Translations under genes and position numbers: made by a program | Shown here: piece after piece, positions 9,789-19,274 of the stretch | How positions within the stretch are numbered: the stretch's first letter is position 1 | Layout: each line of letters starts with the position of its first letter | Assembly (NCBI GenBank): GCA_963734015.1 | Contig: CAVTFG010000014.1 | Location: 186,001-250,000 of the forward strand | From: JALZKA01 sp963734015 | GTDB taxonomy: Bacteria > Actinomycetota > Thermoleophilia > Solirubrobacterales > 70-9 | Direction: 5' to 3' | DNA length: 64,000 bases | The notes under the pieces: model-generated | Seen by the model: the letters and a program-made list of their open reading frames with translations, nothing else | Databases searched by the model: none | What the model was told of the DNA's origin: nothing

Positions 9789-10896
9789 TTATCGGTCGAG
9801 GAGGTGTCGGTAGAGGTCCAGGGTGCGGCGGGCGACGCTTTCCCACGAGTACTGGCCCTGGGCCGCCGCCAGCGCTGCCTCGCCCAGGCGGGCCCGCTCG
9901 GCGGGCTGGGCAAGGAGCTCGCGGAGCGTGGCGGCGAGTGCCTGGGGGTCGCCCGGCGGCACGAGCCGGCCCGCCCCGTGGCCCTGAATCACCTCGCCGA
10001 AGCCGCCGACCGCGCTCGCCACGATCGGCTTGCCGAACGCCAGCGCGGTGTAGAGCACGCCCGACTGGTCGACGTCGCGGTACGGAAGCGTGACGATGTC
10101 GGCGCGGCGCATGATCGCGGGGACCTCGGAGTCCGGCACGAACCGCGTCAGCAACCGCACGCGACCCGGGGCGGCGGCGGCGAGCCGATGGAGCTCCGCC
10201 AGGTCCGCGCCCAGCGGGCGGCCGACGATCCAGAGCTCCGCGCCCTCGACCGCGGCGAACGCCCGCAGGAGCACGTCGATGCCCTTGTACGGGCGGATCA
10301 CCCCGAAGCTCAGGATCACGGGCCCCTGCGCGCCCTTGAGCTCATCCGGGAGCGGGCGTTCCTCGGGCAGGCGCGTGAGGTAATCGAACGCGCCGTGCGG
10401 GATCACGTGAACCCGAGCGGGGTCCACGCCGGCTTGGCGGAGTCGCTCGGCCCCGTGCTAGGGACAGGGCGATCACGGCGTCCATCCGCTCGAGCGCCCG
10501 CCCGGCGCTGGGGCCGCTCTCGGCCCCCCGCAGAAATCCGTGCGCGGTCATGACGCGCACGGGCCCGGACGGCAGCAGGTAGGAATCCAGGGCCGGGATC
10601 GTGAGCCACTGGTAGTGGACGACGTCGGCCTCGTTCGCGGCGCGGCGATGGCGCAGCATCCCGGGCAGGTGCTCGGCCACGCCCAGCGCCCGCCGCTGGA
10701 AGCTGTTGCTGGGGAGCCGGGCGGAGCGGCGGTAGAACGACTCGCTCACCGAATAGCCCTCCGGGTCCGGCACCGGGCCGTGGACGAAGTGCGAGGTGAC
10801 CAGCTCCACTTCCGTCCCGGCAGCCGCGAGGGCGGCCGCGAGCGACCGGTCGTACGGCGGGGTTTGCGCCGACGGATCGACGATCTGAACCTTCAT
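9789..10896 (-). CDS. Glycosyltransferase family 4, one frame break
   Basis: About 368 residues of the GT-B fold. The N-terminal half has VQIVDPSAQTPPYDRSL and DVVHYQWL. The C-terminal half has VILSFGVIRPYKGIDVLL, LWIVGRPLG, ADIVTLPYRDVDQSGVLYTA and GKPIVASAVGG, the nucleotide-sugar-binding pattern of family 4. Frame breaks near 10451-10463, within codons preceding HGAERLRQ; dropping one base joins the halves. ATG 10896 is first in the minus-strand operon and is divergent from the GT2 gene at 10915 with only 18 bp between, so the promoters must overlap or the transcripts be leaderless. Confidence 0.85.
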
Positions 10897-10914
10897 CGGA
10901 CAGGATTGTTCCCT

Positions 10915-11890
10915 GTGGACCTCTCGTTCTGCGTCGTCAACACCAACGGGCGCGAGCATCTGCTCCGCTGTCTGGCCGCGATCCGGGCCAATTTGCCCGC
11001 GGGCACGGACGCCGAAGTCCTGGTGCTCGACAACGCCTCAGGGGACGGATCGGCTGCTGCGGTCCGGGAATGGAACGAGGGATCCGACGGCCTCGGCGGC
11101 GCGCTGCGGCTGATCGCTCTCGACCGACGCGCCGGAAAGGCGGAGAACGACAACCGGCTCATGCGCGAGGCCAAGGCCGAGCTCTGCCTGCTCCTCAACG
11201 AGGACGCTGAGCTCCGCCCCGGCGCGATCGAGGCGCTCCTCGCCGCGCTCGAGGCCGATCCGCGCGCAGCCGCGGCGGGCGCCCAGCTGCTTGCGCCCGA
11301 CGGCTCCCGCTTCGGCGTGCGCGTGGCGGCTCCCCGGCGTGGGGACCGCGCTCGCGCAGGCGCTCTTCCTGCACCGGCTGCTGGTCACCGAGAGTGGCCG
11401 CGGGCCCGAGGTTCGCCGCGTGGGCTGGGTCCAGTCCTCGGCGATGCTGGTGCGCCGCAGCGCCGCCGAGCAGGTGGGCTACCTCGACCCGGAGTTCTTC
11501 GTCTACTCGGACGAGACCGACTTCTGCAAGCGGCTCGGCGACACCGGCTGGGAGATCCTCCACGTGCCCGAGGCGCTTGCGGTGCATCACGAGCAGCTGA
11601 CCTTCGACCGTTCGGCGGGCGAGCCGCGGGTCGTGGAGTTCCACCGCAATCGCGACCTCTACATGCGAAAGCACCACGGGCCGGCGGCCGCGCTCGCGGT
11701 GCGGGTACTCACCGCTTGGAACTACGTGATTCGCACGCTCGCCGCCGTGGTGGTCCCCGGGCAGGAGCCCGGCTGGTACTGGCTGCACGCCCGCAAGGCC
11801 CTGCGTCCCACCGGCCCCGGCGTCCGCGAGACCGCCGCCGAATGGAACCGGGGCCTGGACGCGGCAGCCGCCGGCGGGGATGCCCCGTGA
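10915..11890 (+). CDS. Glycosyltransferase family 2 (rhamnosyltransferase-like), one frame break
   Basis: About 324 residues, soluble GT-A enzyme: DLSFCVVNTNGREHLLRCL, VLVLDNASGDGS, LCLLLNEDAELRPG (DxD-like), VRRVGWVQSSAMLVRR, EFFVYSDETDFCKRLGD and HRNRDLYMRKHHG, which matches the WbbL/rhamnosyltransferase-like subgroup. Frame breaks at CCC 11306-11308; removing one C restores the reading. GTG 10915 is the first plausible start and lies 18 bp from the divergent GT4. Its stop overlaps the GTG of the next gene (GTGA). Probable role: surface-glycan assembly, by context. Confidence 0.85.
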
Positions 11891-12685
11891 GGGTCTCGTC
11901 CGAGGTCCTGGCGGCGTTCGAGCTCGAGCGGCTGCTGCACCGCGCGGCGGCGACCAGGTTCGAGCGCGTTCCGTCGGGTTTCGTCTGCGCGAACTCAGAC
12001 CTGCCGATGGTCTGGGACGCGTCGCGCGTGCAGGTCGAGCCCGACTGCGAGCCGCCCGCGCTCGATCGGCTGCGCGAGTTGGCGGAGACGCCCTCCGCCT
12101 GGCATCCGGAGCTCCGGCACCGTGAGGTCTTCCTCTCGCACTCAGACGCCAACCGCGAGCTCGCGTATTCGCTGGCGCGCGAGGGCTGGCAGGTGAGCGA
12201 GCTGTGGCTGATGATCTGCAGGCTCGCGCCACGGGTGCCAGCGGGGGCACGCGCGATCGGGGGCGCCGGGCCTGCGCCGCCTGAAGGGGCGCCTCGGCGT
12301 GGAGCAGGGCCTGCCGCCCGCGAGCGTCGAGCAGTTCGACCACTACGACGACCTGCGCTCGGACGCCGCCGCGAGGCTCGCGTTCGCCGGAGGAGAGGGC
12401 TCGAGCCCGATGGCGCTGGCGGACATGTACCTCCGCGGGGACATCGCCGTGATCGAGGACGTCGCGACCCTGAAGCGCGCCCGCGGCCGGGGCTACGCGG
12501 CCGCGGCCGTGCTGGGAGCGACGGCCCAGGCGCTGCGGGTGTCGGCCCGCGCCGTGTACCTGTTCGCGACGCCCGAGGTCGCGGAACGCTTCTACGAGCC
12601 GCTCGGCTTCGAGCAGATCGGCGGCGCCTGGGAGTGCCAGGTGCACCCGCCCGAGGAGGCCCCGCACGAGCTCGGCATCCGCTGA
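11887..12685 (+). CDS. GNAT family N-acetyltransferase, one frame break
   Basis: About 265 residues. The C-terminal half is a GNAT fold: ALADMYLRGDIAVIEDVATL, then the acetyl-CoA loop KRARGRGYAAAAV (R/Q-x2-G-x-G/A), then FYEPLGFEQIGGAWECQ. The N-terminal half (EVLAAFELERLLHRAAATRFE) looks like a degenerate second GNAT domain. Frame breaks in one of the G runs at 12242-12246 or 12259-12263; one base less gives PGLRRLKGRLGVEQGLP between the halves. GTG 11887 overlaps the upstream stop. Substrate unknown. Confidence 0.75.
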
Positions 12686-12707
12686 GCAGACGGGATACTC
12701 CCCAGCG

Positions 12708-13115
12708 ATGTCGCAGGAGAACGTGGATGTCGTGCGCGATCAGTTCGCGGCGGTGAACGAGCGCGACTTCCCCCGGGCAATGAGCCACTACGCCGAGGAC
12801 GTCGTCCTCGTGGTGGACCCAGACGCGTTCCTCGAGGGCGGGACGTTCACCGGTCGCGATGCGGTCGGGCGATGGTTCGGGAACTGGTTCGCGACCTTCG
12901 AGCCCAACTATCGCTTCGAGATCGACGAGGCGCGCGATCTGGGCGACTCCGTGCTGCTCATCGCCACGCACAGCGGCCGGGGGCGCACCAGCGGAGCCGC
13001 GGTGCACGGGCAGACGGGCTACCTGTACGGGCTGCGCGGCGGCGAGATCACCCACGTCCAGCTCTTCTCGAGCGGCGTCGCGGCGCTCGACGCCGCTAGT
13101 AGGGTCGGCGGGTGA
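12708..13115 (+). CDS. SnoaL/NTF2-like protein
   Basis: 135 residues with the cone-shaped NTF2/SnoaL pattern: SQENVDVVRDQFAAVNERDF helix, then YAEDVVLVVDP, FTGRDAVGRWFGNWFATF and strands ending in ITHVQLFSS. These small domains act as isomerases or hydrolases, or only bind ligands; the active role cannot be told here. ATG 12708; the TGA overlaps the GTG of the dehydrogenase gene (13112), suggesting coupling. Confidence 0.75.
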   Translation: MSQENVDVVRDQFAAVNERDFPRAMSHYAEDVVLVVDPDAFLEGGTFTGRDAVGRWFGNWFATFEPNYRFEIDEARDLGDSVLLIATHSGRGRTSGAAVHGQTGYLYGLRGGEITHVQLFSSGVAALDAASRVGG

Positions 13116-14029
13116 CCTCGGTCGCCATCCTGGGCAGTGGCGGAGTCGGCGTCGCTTGCGCGGGGCCGCTCCTGCAGCTTGGGCTCGCGTCGGAGGTGTC
13201 CCTCTACGACCTGGATGGTGAGAGGGCTCGAGGCGAGGCGCTCGACTTCCAGCACGCGGCTCCGCTACTGCCCGAGTGCTCGATCGATGGCGGGTCCATG
13301 GACTCGATCCGTGCGGCCGACATCTCGGTGCTGACCGCGGGCGCGCACACCCAGCCCGGCCAGACCCGATTGGACACGCTCGACCACAACCTGGCCATGG
13401 CGACCGAGGTTGCGGACGCTCTGGAGCAGGCGCTGCCGAGGGTGGTGATCGTGGTCTCGAACCCGGTTGATGTGCTCACCGAGTACCTGACGCGACGATG
13501 GGAGTCCCACCCCGTGCACGTCTTCGGCACCGGCACCTCACTCGACTCCTGGAGGCTCCGCGAGCTCCTGGCGGTCGAGCTCGGGGTACATCCGGGGAAC
13601 GTTCACGCCTGGGTGATCGGGGAGCACGGCGATTCGGCGGTCTTCCCGTTCGAGAGCGCCCGGGTGGGGGCGTTCTCGCTGACCGAGTTCAGCCGGCTGT
13701 CCGGGCGGCCGCTGGCGGCCGGGCGACTGGACGAGATCGAGCAGCATGTGCGCGACTCGGCGTACGAGGTTCGATCGCTGAAGGGCTCGACGACGCACGC
13801 GATCGGCCTCGCGACGGCACAACTCATTCGGCACGTGGTCCGAGACACGGGAAGGCTCGAGCCGGTCAGCATGCGTGTCGGAGAACGCGTTTGCGCCAGC
13901 CTGCCCGCCATGATCGGAGCCGAAGGGGCCGGGAAGCCGTTGATGCTCGAGCTGAGCGCTCGGGAGCGACGCGCCTGGGAAGCGAGCCTGGCGGTGCTGG
14001 ACGAAGCGAACCGACGGATCCCGATCTGA
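13112..14029 (+). CDS. Lactate/malate dehydrogenase family protein
   Basis: 305 residues. Rossmann loop GSGGVGVACAGPL, NAD Asp in SLYDLDGERA, catalytic His in IGEHGDSAVFP, and Asp/Arg relay in LDSWRLR, so a working 2-hydroxyacid dehydrogenase is expected. The substrate loop reads AGAHTQPGQTR: the position aligned with Gln102 of lactate dehydrogenase (Arg in malate dehydrogenase) is Thr, so the preferred 2-oxoacid is uncertain. GTG 13112 overlaps the SnoaL-like gene. Length is typical of bacterial L-LDH. Confidence 0.85.
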   Translation: MTSVAILGSGGVGVACAGPLLQLGLASEVSLYDLDGERARGEALDFQHAAPLLPECSIDGGSMDSIRAADISVLTAGAHTQPGQTRLDTLDHNLAMATEVADALEQALPRVVIVVSNPVDVLTEYLTRRWESHPVHVFGTGTSLDSWRLRELLAVELGVHPGNVHAWVIGEHGDSAVFPFESARVGAFSLTEFSRLSGRPLAAGRLDEIEQHVRDSAYEVRSLKGSTTHAIGLATAQLIRHVVRDTGRLEPVSMRVGERVCASLPAMIGAEGAGKPLMLELSARERRAWEASLAVLDEANRRIPI

Positions 14030-14131
14030 TCACTCGTTGCTCGCGGTACGGTGGACCGAGGGCAGCCGCGTCGGGCACACCGCCCGGGACCACGGGAGGA
14101 GCTGCTTCACCAACGCCAGATCGGAGTCAGC

Positions 14132-14683
14132 ATGGCGACCAAGGCACCACCGGAGGCCACGGGATCCACGACCGCGGACAGCAGGATTGCGAAGGCGTTC
14201 GGCCTCTCGGGCGAGGACGGCTGGATGCGTCACGCGAACCCGGCCAGCGTTTGGACCCGTTTCTCCGTGGTTTCGGTTCTGAGCCTGGCCATCTGGAGTC
14301 GAGACTGGATTGGAGTCTGGTGCTTGATTCCGGTCGCGCTCGCGATCGCCTGGATGTTCGTCAACCCGCTGCTCTTCAAGGCTCCGGCGTCGACCCGGAA
14401 CTGGGCATCGCGGACGGTCTTGGGCGAGCGAATCTGGGTCGACCGGGACAAGATCGAGCTACCCGAGCAGTTTCGGTCTCGCGCCCCGTCCCTCGTCGCC
14501 AACGCCTATTCGATGGTCGGCATCGGGCTGCTCGCCTACGGTCTCGTGGATCTCAATCTGCTGGCCACCCTCACAGGGATCCTGATCACCCATGGTGGGA
14601 AGGCGTGGTATCTAGACCGCGTCTCACTGCTCTTCGCGGACATGAAAGCCCGTGACCCCAAGTTCGCCGCTTGGGACTACTGA
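14132..14683 (+). CDS. Membrane protein, DUF6653-like
   Basis: 183 residues. A short polar N-terminus, then HANPASVWTRFSVVSVLSLAIWSRDWIG, two central hydrophobic segments, VFxxP-like NPLLFKAP, SRTVLGERIWVDR, and a C-terminal helix pair ending KAWYLDRVSLLFADMK. From memory this arrangement matches the family called DUF6653; no function is known to me. ATG 14132 has GGAG 5-8 bases upstream and is preferred over the upstream in-frame ATG at 14051. Confidence 0.7.
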   Translation: MATKAPPEATGSTTADSRIAKAFGLSGEDGWMRHANPASVWTRFSVVSVLSLAIWSRDWIGVWCLIPVALAIAWMFVNPLLFKAPASTRNWASRTVLGERIWVDRDKIELPEQFRSRAPSLVANAYSMVGIGLLAYGLVDLNLLATLTGILITHGGKAWYLDRVSLLFADMKARDPKFAAWDY

Positions 14684-14840
14684 GCGCGCGAAGCCGGGGA
14701 TCGGGCGGAACGTCTCTGGCGCGGAAAGTCGGGGTAGCCGGCCGCCGCGACGGCCTGCGGACGGACGGCGGGGTAGCCTGGGGGGTAGAGGATCAGTAGT
14801 CAGCGACAAAGCCGTGCGACCGCATGGGGAGTGGAGCAAG

Positions 14841-16211
14841 ATGGGCAAGTACGCAGTCATCAATCCGGCAACCGGCGAGACGGTCAAGGAGTATCCGGAG
14901 ATCTCCGACGAGGATCTCTCGGCGGCGATGGCCGCGGCGGCCGACGCCCACCGCAGCTGGGGGCTGAAGACGTCGGTCGCGGAGCGGGCCTCGTTGGTCA
15001 AGCGGGTGGCTGAGCTTCACTCCGAGCGCCGGGAGGCGCTGGCCGAAATCATCGTGCGGGAGATGGGCAAGCCGATGGAGCAGGCGCTCGGCGAGGTGGA
15101 CTTCTGCGTGGACATCTGGGGCTTCTACGCCGACAACGCGGAGGACTTCCTCAAGGACGAGCCGATCAATCTGCTGGCGGGCGACGGCACGGCCATCATC
15201 CGGCGCTCGTCGGTCGGGCCCCTCCTGGGAATCATGCCCTGGAACTTTCCCTACTACCAGGTGGCCCGCTTCGCGGCACCGAACCTGGTCACGGGCAACA
15301 CGATCCTGCTCAAGCCGGCGCACCAGTGCCCGGAGTCGGCGGAGGCGATCCAGACGATGATCGAGGACGCCGGCTTCCCCGCCGGCGCCTACCAGACCGT
15401 CCTTGGCTCGAACGACCAGATCGCCGACGTGATCGCCGATCCGCGAATCCAGGGCGTCTCGCTGACCGGCTCCGAGCGGGCCGGAGCCGCGGTCGCAGAG
15501 ATCGCCGGGCGCAACCTGAAGAAGGTCGTGCTCGAGCTCGGCGGGTCCGATCCGTTCATCCTCCTGGGCGCCGAGGACATGGAGGAGGCGGTCGAGGCAG
15601 CGGTCGCCGGCCGCCTCGACAACACCGGCCAGTCCTGCAATGCCGCGAAGCGGTTCATCGTCGCCGACGACATCTACGACGACTTCCTCGAGAAGTTCAA
15701 CGCCGCGATGACCGCCGCCGAGCCCGGCGATCCGACATCCGAGGACGCCGCGATGGGACCGCTGTCGTCGGCGAGCGCTGCGGAGACCCTGCAGGATCAG
15801 CTCGATCGGGCGGTCGCCCAGGGCGCGGAGATCGCCGCCGGCGGAGACCGCAAGGACAACTACTTCTCGAGCACCGTGCTCGTGGGAGTCACCCCGGAGA
15901 ACGACGCCTACCGCGAGGAGTTCTTCGGGCCGGTCGCGAGCGTGTACCGGGTCGGCTCCGAGGAGGAGGCGATCGAGCTGGCGAACGCCACGCCGTTCGG
16001 GCTCGGTTCATACGTCTTCTCCGACGATCCGGAGCAGGCACTCCGGGTGGCCGACGGCCTCGATACGGGGATGGTCTACGTCAACGGGGTTGGGCTCGAC
16101 GGGGCCGAGCTGCCCTTCGGCGGCGTCAAGCGCTCGGGCTTCGGCCGGGAGCTCGGCCGGTACGGGATCGAGGAGTTCGTCAACAAGAAGCTGATCCGCG
16201 TGGTGAAGTAG
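14841..16211 (+). CDS. gabD: NAD(P)-dependent succinate-semialdehyde dehydrogenase family
   Basis: 456 residues, an aldehyde dehydrogenase oxidising an aldehyde to an acid with NAD(P); closest by eye to succinate-semialdehyde dehydrogenases. Motifs: GPLLGIMPWNFPYYQ, LTGSERAG, catalytic Glu in LELGGSDPFI, catalytic Cys in NTGQSCNAAKR, EEFFGPVASVY, and LPFGGVKRSGFGRELG near the end. ATG 14841 with GGAG about 6 bases upstream. The 157-bp leader contains repeated GGGGTAGCC-like blocks. Symbol by family resemblance only. Confidence 0.85.
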   Translation: MGKYAVINPATGETVKEYPEISDEDLSAAMAAAADAHRSWGLKTSVAERASLVKRVAELHSERREALAEIIVREMGKPMEQALGEVDFCVDIWGFYADNAEDFLKDEPINLLAGDGTAIIRRSSVGPLLGIMPWNFPYYQVARFAAPNLVTGNTILLKPAHQCPESAEAIQTMIEDAGFPAGAYQTVLGSNDQIADVIADPRIQGVSLTGSERAGAAVAEIAGRNLKKVVLELGGSDPFILLGAEDMEEAVEAAVAGRLDNTGQSCNAAKRFIVADDIYDDFLEKFNAAMTAAEPGDPTSEDAAMGPLSSASAAETLQDQLDRAVAQGAEIAAGGDRKDNYFSSTVLVGVTPENDAYREEFFGPVASVYRVGSEEEAIELANATPFGLGSYVFSDDPEQALRVADGLDTGMVYVNGVGLDGAELPFGGVKRSGFGRELGRYGIEEFVNKKLIRVVK

Positions 16212-16214
16212 CGC

Positions 16215-16239
16215 CGGCGGGGCGCCTCAGACCCCGCCG
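16215..16239. terminator. GC hairpin between convergent genes
   Basis: Perfect 8-bp stem CGGCGGGG/CCCCGCCG with a 9-nt loop, just after the gabD stop and overlapping the 3' end of the convergent flippase gene. No T-tract on either side, so intrinsic termination is uncertain. Confidence 0.45.
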
Positions 16240-17741
16240 CGGTCGCGGTCGCGCTCGGCCTGGTCAATCGTGTCCAGGCCGCGGTCGGACCCGAGCCGCG
16301 CGCGGACGCGCTCGAGGAGCACGGGCAGCAGCTCGCGCTCCTCGGGGCTCAGAAAGCGCAGCGCGTAGAGGCCCACCGGGTACGCGGCGCACAGCACCAA
16401 GATCAGCCCCAGAGCGCCCAGGCCCTCCTGCGCGACCGCCAGCTCGCCGACCGCGATGAGCGCCGCCGCGAGACCGACCGCAAGCGAGAGGCGCGCCCAC
16501 TCGTACGGGACGTAGAAGAGACGCCGCGTGATCGCGTGCATCAAGGCCACGACGACCACGTATGAGAGGAGCAGCGCGACGCCGGCGCCGATGATCCCGT
16601 GGTCGGGCACCAGGAGCAGGTTCAGGGCGACGTTCACGGCCACGGAAACCGCCGTCGCCGGGAACGAGTACTCCGTGCGCCCCGTGCGGCCGAGGATGAT
16701 CACCAGCACCAGGTAGAGCGCGTACAGAGCGGTGCCCGCTGCCAACGGCCCCACGGCTTCGTGCGCCTCGAAGAATCGCTCGTCGGTCAGCGCCTCGGTC
16801 AGCCAGGGGGCCAGCAGCCAGAGCCCGACAACCGCGAACGAGCAGACGGCGACGAACCAGGTGACGATCAGCGCGTACGCGTTTCGCGCCTCGTCGTCGT
16901 CCTGAATCGAGTACGCCAGCGGCGGCCAGGCGAGGTGGAACCCGCGGACCAGGACCTGCATCCCGTTGGCGAACTTGACCGCGATCGCGTAGAGCCCCAC
17001 GGCCGCCGCGCCGGCCAGGCGGAAAATGATGATCCGGTCGATCCAGTTGAGGGAATAGAGGGTCAGCTCGGCCGGCATCGTCGGCAGCCCGAAGCGGATC
17101 ATGCGCCGGAACAGCCCGCGGTCGATCCCGAAGCCGAGCCGTCGCCGCTCGACCCACAGCCGCCAGAGCATGAAGACGACGCCGGTGCCGAAGTTGCCGA
17201 GCAGGATCGCCTCGGCGCCAAGGTCGGTCCCCACCACGAGCGCGACCGTGACCGGGATCGTCACAACGACGGCCGCGATGGTGAGCGTGAAGTACTCGCG
17301 GGCCCGCTCGTCCAGTCGAAGGAGCGTCAGCGCGTACTCCCAAAGGGTGAGCTGCCAGAGCCCCATGATCATCAGGCGCGCGAGGCCGGGCTCGGAGCGC
17401 CCGTCCAGCAGAAGCTCGGAGATCGGGCCGGCCAGGGGAAGGGCGACCAGCGCCACGGCGGTCGTCGTCCAGAACAACGACGCGAACCCGGTGCGCACCA
17501 CGGCCGCAGGCTCTTCGCCGGCGAGGTAGTAGAAGCGCAGGATCGCCTCGATCACTCCGAGGCGTACGACGATCGACGCGGCGACGAGGGTCGCGATCAT
17601 GATCTCGACGTCGCCGTACTCCGCCGGGCTCAGGTACGCCGTGTAGACCGGCAGCAGGAAGACCGCGATCAGCTTCGATAGGACGCTTGCCGCGGTGTAC
17701 GCCGCGCCCGTCGTCGCCAGCCGTCGCAGGTGCTCGAACAC
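16227..17741 (-). CDS. Polysaccharide flippase (Wzx/MVF-type)
   Basis: 504 residues with about 14 hydrophobic segments. The start TTGAAYTAASVLSKLIAVFLLPVYTAYL plus LSPAEYGDVEI is characteristic of the polysaccharide transporter family that moves lipid-linked sugar repeats across the membrane. The cytoplasmic tail (LPVLLERVRARLGSD) is charged. GTG 17741 follows the polymerase gene by 8 bases, so flippase and polymerase form an operon. Works with the sugar transferase and glycosyltransferases nearby, by inference. Confidence 0.9.
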   Translation of the reverse strand: MFEHLRRLATTGAAYTAASVLSKLIAVFLLPVYTAYLSPAEYGDVEIMIATLVAASIVVRLGVIEAILRFYYLAGEEPAAVVRTGFASLFWTTTAVALVALPLAGPISELLLDGRSEPGLARLMIMGLWQLTLWEYALTLLRLDERAREYFTLTIAAVVVTIPVTVALVVGTDLGAEAILLGNFGTGVVFMLWRLWVERRRLGFGIDRGLFRRMIRFGLPTMPAELTLYSLNWIDRIIIFRLAGAAAVGLYAIAVKFANGMQVLVRGFHLAWPPLAYSIQDDDEARNAYALIVTWFVAVCSFAVVGLWLLAPWLTEALTDERFFEAHEAVGPLAAGTALYALYLVLVIILGRTGRTEYSFPATAVSVAVNVALNLLLVPDHGIIGAGVALLLSYVVVVALMHAITRRLFYVPYEWARLSLAVGLAAALIAVGELAVAQEGLGALGLILVLCAAYPVGLYALRFLSPEERELLPVLLERVRARLGSDRGLDTIDQAERDRDRGGV

Positions 17742-17749
17742 TGCCTACG

Positions 17750-19219
17750 TCACTCCCGCAGCGCCAGGCCCATGGCGAGGAGCGCCCAGGTGATGGGATC
17801 GATCAGGAACGCCGCGTAGCCGAGCGTGTGGAGGAGCAGGGCGGCGTAGCAGGCCGTTACCCCGGCCCGCGCCTGATTGCCACCGGGCCACGGGCGCACC
17901 ATGACCAGCGCCGAGAAGAGGATGACCGCTGCGTACGGCAGCAGCCCGAGCATCCCCTGCTCGGCCGCGACCGTGACCGGCTCGGTGTGCGAGACCGGCT
18001 TCTCGATCCGTTCGATCTCGCGCCGGAAGCTCACCGCGAATGCGCCGGACCCCCATCCCGCGATCGGCCTCTCCTCGAACAGGTCGATCCCGCCCGAGAT
18101 CAGCCCGGTGCGGCCACTGGAGGTCTCGCCAAGGTCGTCGCGCTCGCGCTGGACCGAGTCGTCACCGGGAACGCCGACCAGCGCCATCGTGGCGACGGCG
18201 ACGGCCACCAGCGCGCCGGCGACCGCAGCACCCCGGAGCCCAAGGCGGATCCAGAGCAGCAGTCCGAGCCCGGCGATCAACGCGGCGAAGCTCGTCTGGG
18301 AGAACGTGATCGTGAGCGCGGCCAGGAGGAAGGCGGCCACGAGTGCGCCGGCGATCGCCTCGCGCTGCGGACGGTTCCAGGCGATCCAGGCCCCAAGGGC
18401 GATGATCGCGAGGGCCAGATAGCGCCCGAGGACGTTGGGGTCGCGGAAGACGGAGTTGACCCGGAAGTAGAGATGCAGCTGATTCGCGTCCTGGAGGTCC
18501 TTGCTCAACAGCAGGTCGCGGGTGAGGTACTGCCAGAGCGCGATCCCCGCGAACACCAGGCAGACCACGACGAACGAGGCCGTTACCTGGGCGACGAGCT
18601 TGCGGTGCCAGCGCATGTCGCGCAACAGGACGAGCAGCGCGGCGAAGGGCGTCAGGAAGAAGGACACGGTCACGATCGCGTTCCTCGGGTCCTCCGACCA
18701 GGCGGCTGCGAGGGCGTAGGCCATCAGCGCGGCCGCGAGCGCGATGCACAGGCACCGCGACGCGGGCGATTCGCCGGCTCGGGGCGAGCTCGCCGTCTGC
18801 ACCTCCGCCTCGCGCCCGCGGGCGATCAGCCACACGCCGCGCAGCCAGCCGCCGGCGATCACGCCGTAGAGCGGGACGAGCAGGAAGTTGGTCTCGTCGC
18901 CCACCTGGACCGGAAGCCGGAGCGGTAGCACGGCGAACGCCGCGATCGCAAAGGCCGCCGGGTTGCGGATGAAGGTGGCCGCGGTCGCGCCGAGCGCCAT
19001 CCCGCCGAGGATCAAGGCGAGCAGGACCACCCCAGGCTGCGAGCGCAGGTCGGCGAAGCGCTCCTGCTCCCAGACCTCGCCCACGATCAACCCGATGGCG
19101 GCCGCCAGCCCGAACCCGACCGCCGCGTAACGAGCGCGCGGATCGCGCAGGACCAGCGCGGAGCCCGCTCCGGCGCAGGCGAGCAGGGCACCGATCACCT
19201 GAGCGGCGGACGCGCTCAT
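17750..19219 (-). CDS. O-antigen ligase/polymerase (Wzy/WaaL-like)
   Basis: 489 residues, about 12 transmembrane helices, with the Wzy_C-type large periplasmic loop: FRDPNVLGRYLALAI, FSQTSFAALIAG, TGLISGGIDLFEERPIAGWGSGAF and HTEPVTVAAEQGMLGL (the conserved H-x-E... region of ligases/polymerases). It would polymerise or attach glycan repeats outside the membrane. ATG 19219 lies a few bases after a copy of the two-hairpin repeat that begins with the stop of the upstream FlgD-like gene. Confidence 0.85.
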   Translation of the reverse strand: MSASAAQVIGALLACAGAGSALVLRDPRARYAAVGFGLAAAIGLIVGEVWEQERFADLRSQPGVVLLALILGGMALGATAATFIRNPAAFAIAAFAVLPLRLPVQVGDETNFLLVPLYGVIAGGWLRGVWLIARGREAEVQTASSPRAGESPASRCLCIALAAALMAYALAAAWSEDPRNAIVTVSFFLTPFAALLVLLRDMRWHRKLVAQVTASFVVVCLVFAGIALWQYLTRDLLLSKDLQDANQLHLYFRVNSVFRDPNVLGRYLALAIIALGAWIAWNRPQREAIAGALVAAFLLAALTITFSQTSFAALIAGLGLLLWIRLGLRGAAVAGALVAVAVATMALVGVPGDDSVQRERDDLGETSSGRTGLISGGIDLFEERPIAGWGSGAFAVSFRREIERIEKPVSHTEPVTVAAEQGMLGLLPYAAVILFSALVMVRPWPGGNQARAGVTACYAALLLHTLGYAAFLIDPITWALLAMGLALRE

Positions 19220-19224
19220 ACCTG

Positions 19225-19274
19225 CCGCCTCTCGGGCGGCGGGGATCGTCTCCGTCCTGTCGGACTCCGCCTCA
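19225..19274 (-). repeat. Two-hairpin repeat, copy 1 (divergent)
   Basis: On the minus strand this 50-nt block starts TGAGGCGGAGTCCG, where TGA is the stop of the FlgD-like gene, and ends GAGAGGCGG six bases before the polymerase ATG. It folds as GTCC-GACA-GGAC followed by CCGCC-(8 nt)-GGCGG, the same two stems as the copies at 49437, 53480 and 58981, although the intervening bases differ. Confidence 0.65.

Noticed and set aside
10386..10401. CACGTG site in the GT4 gene as parS
   Set aside because: About 11 of 16 matches with both outer arms poor; the core hexamer is common in GC-rich DNA.
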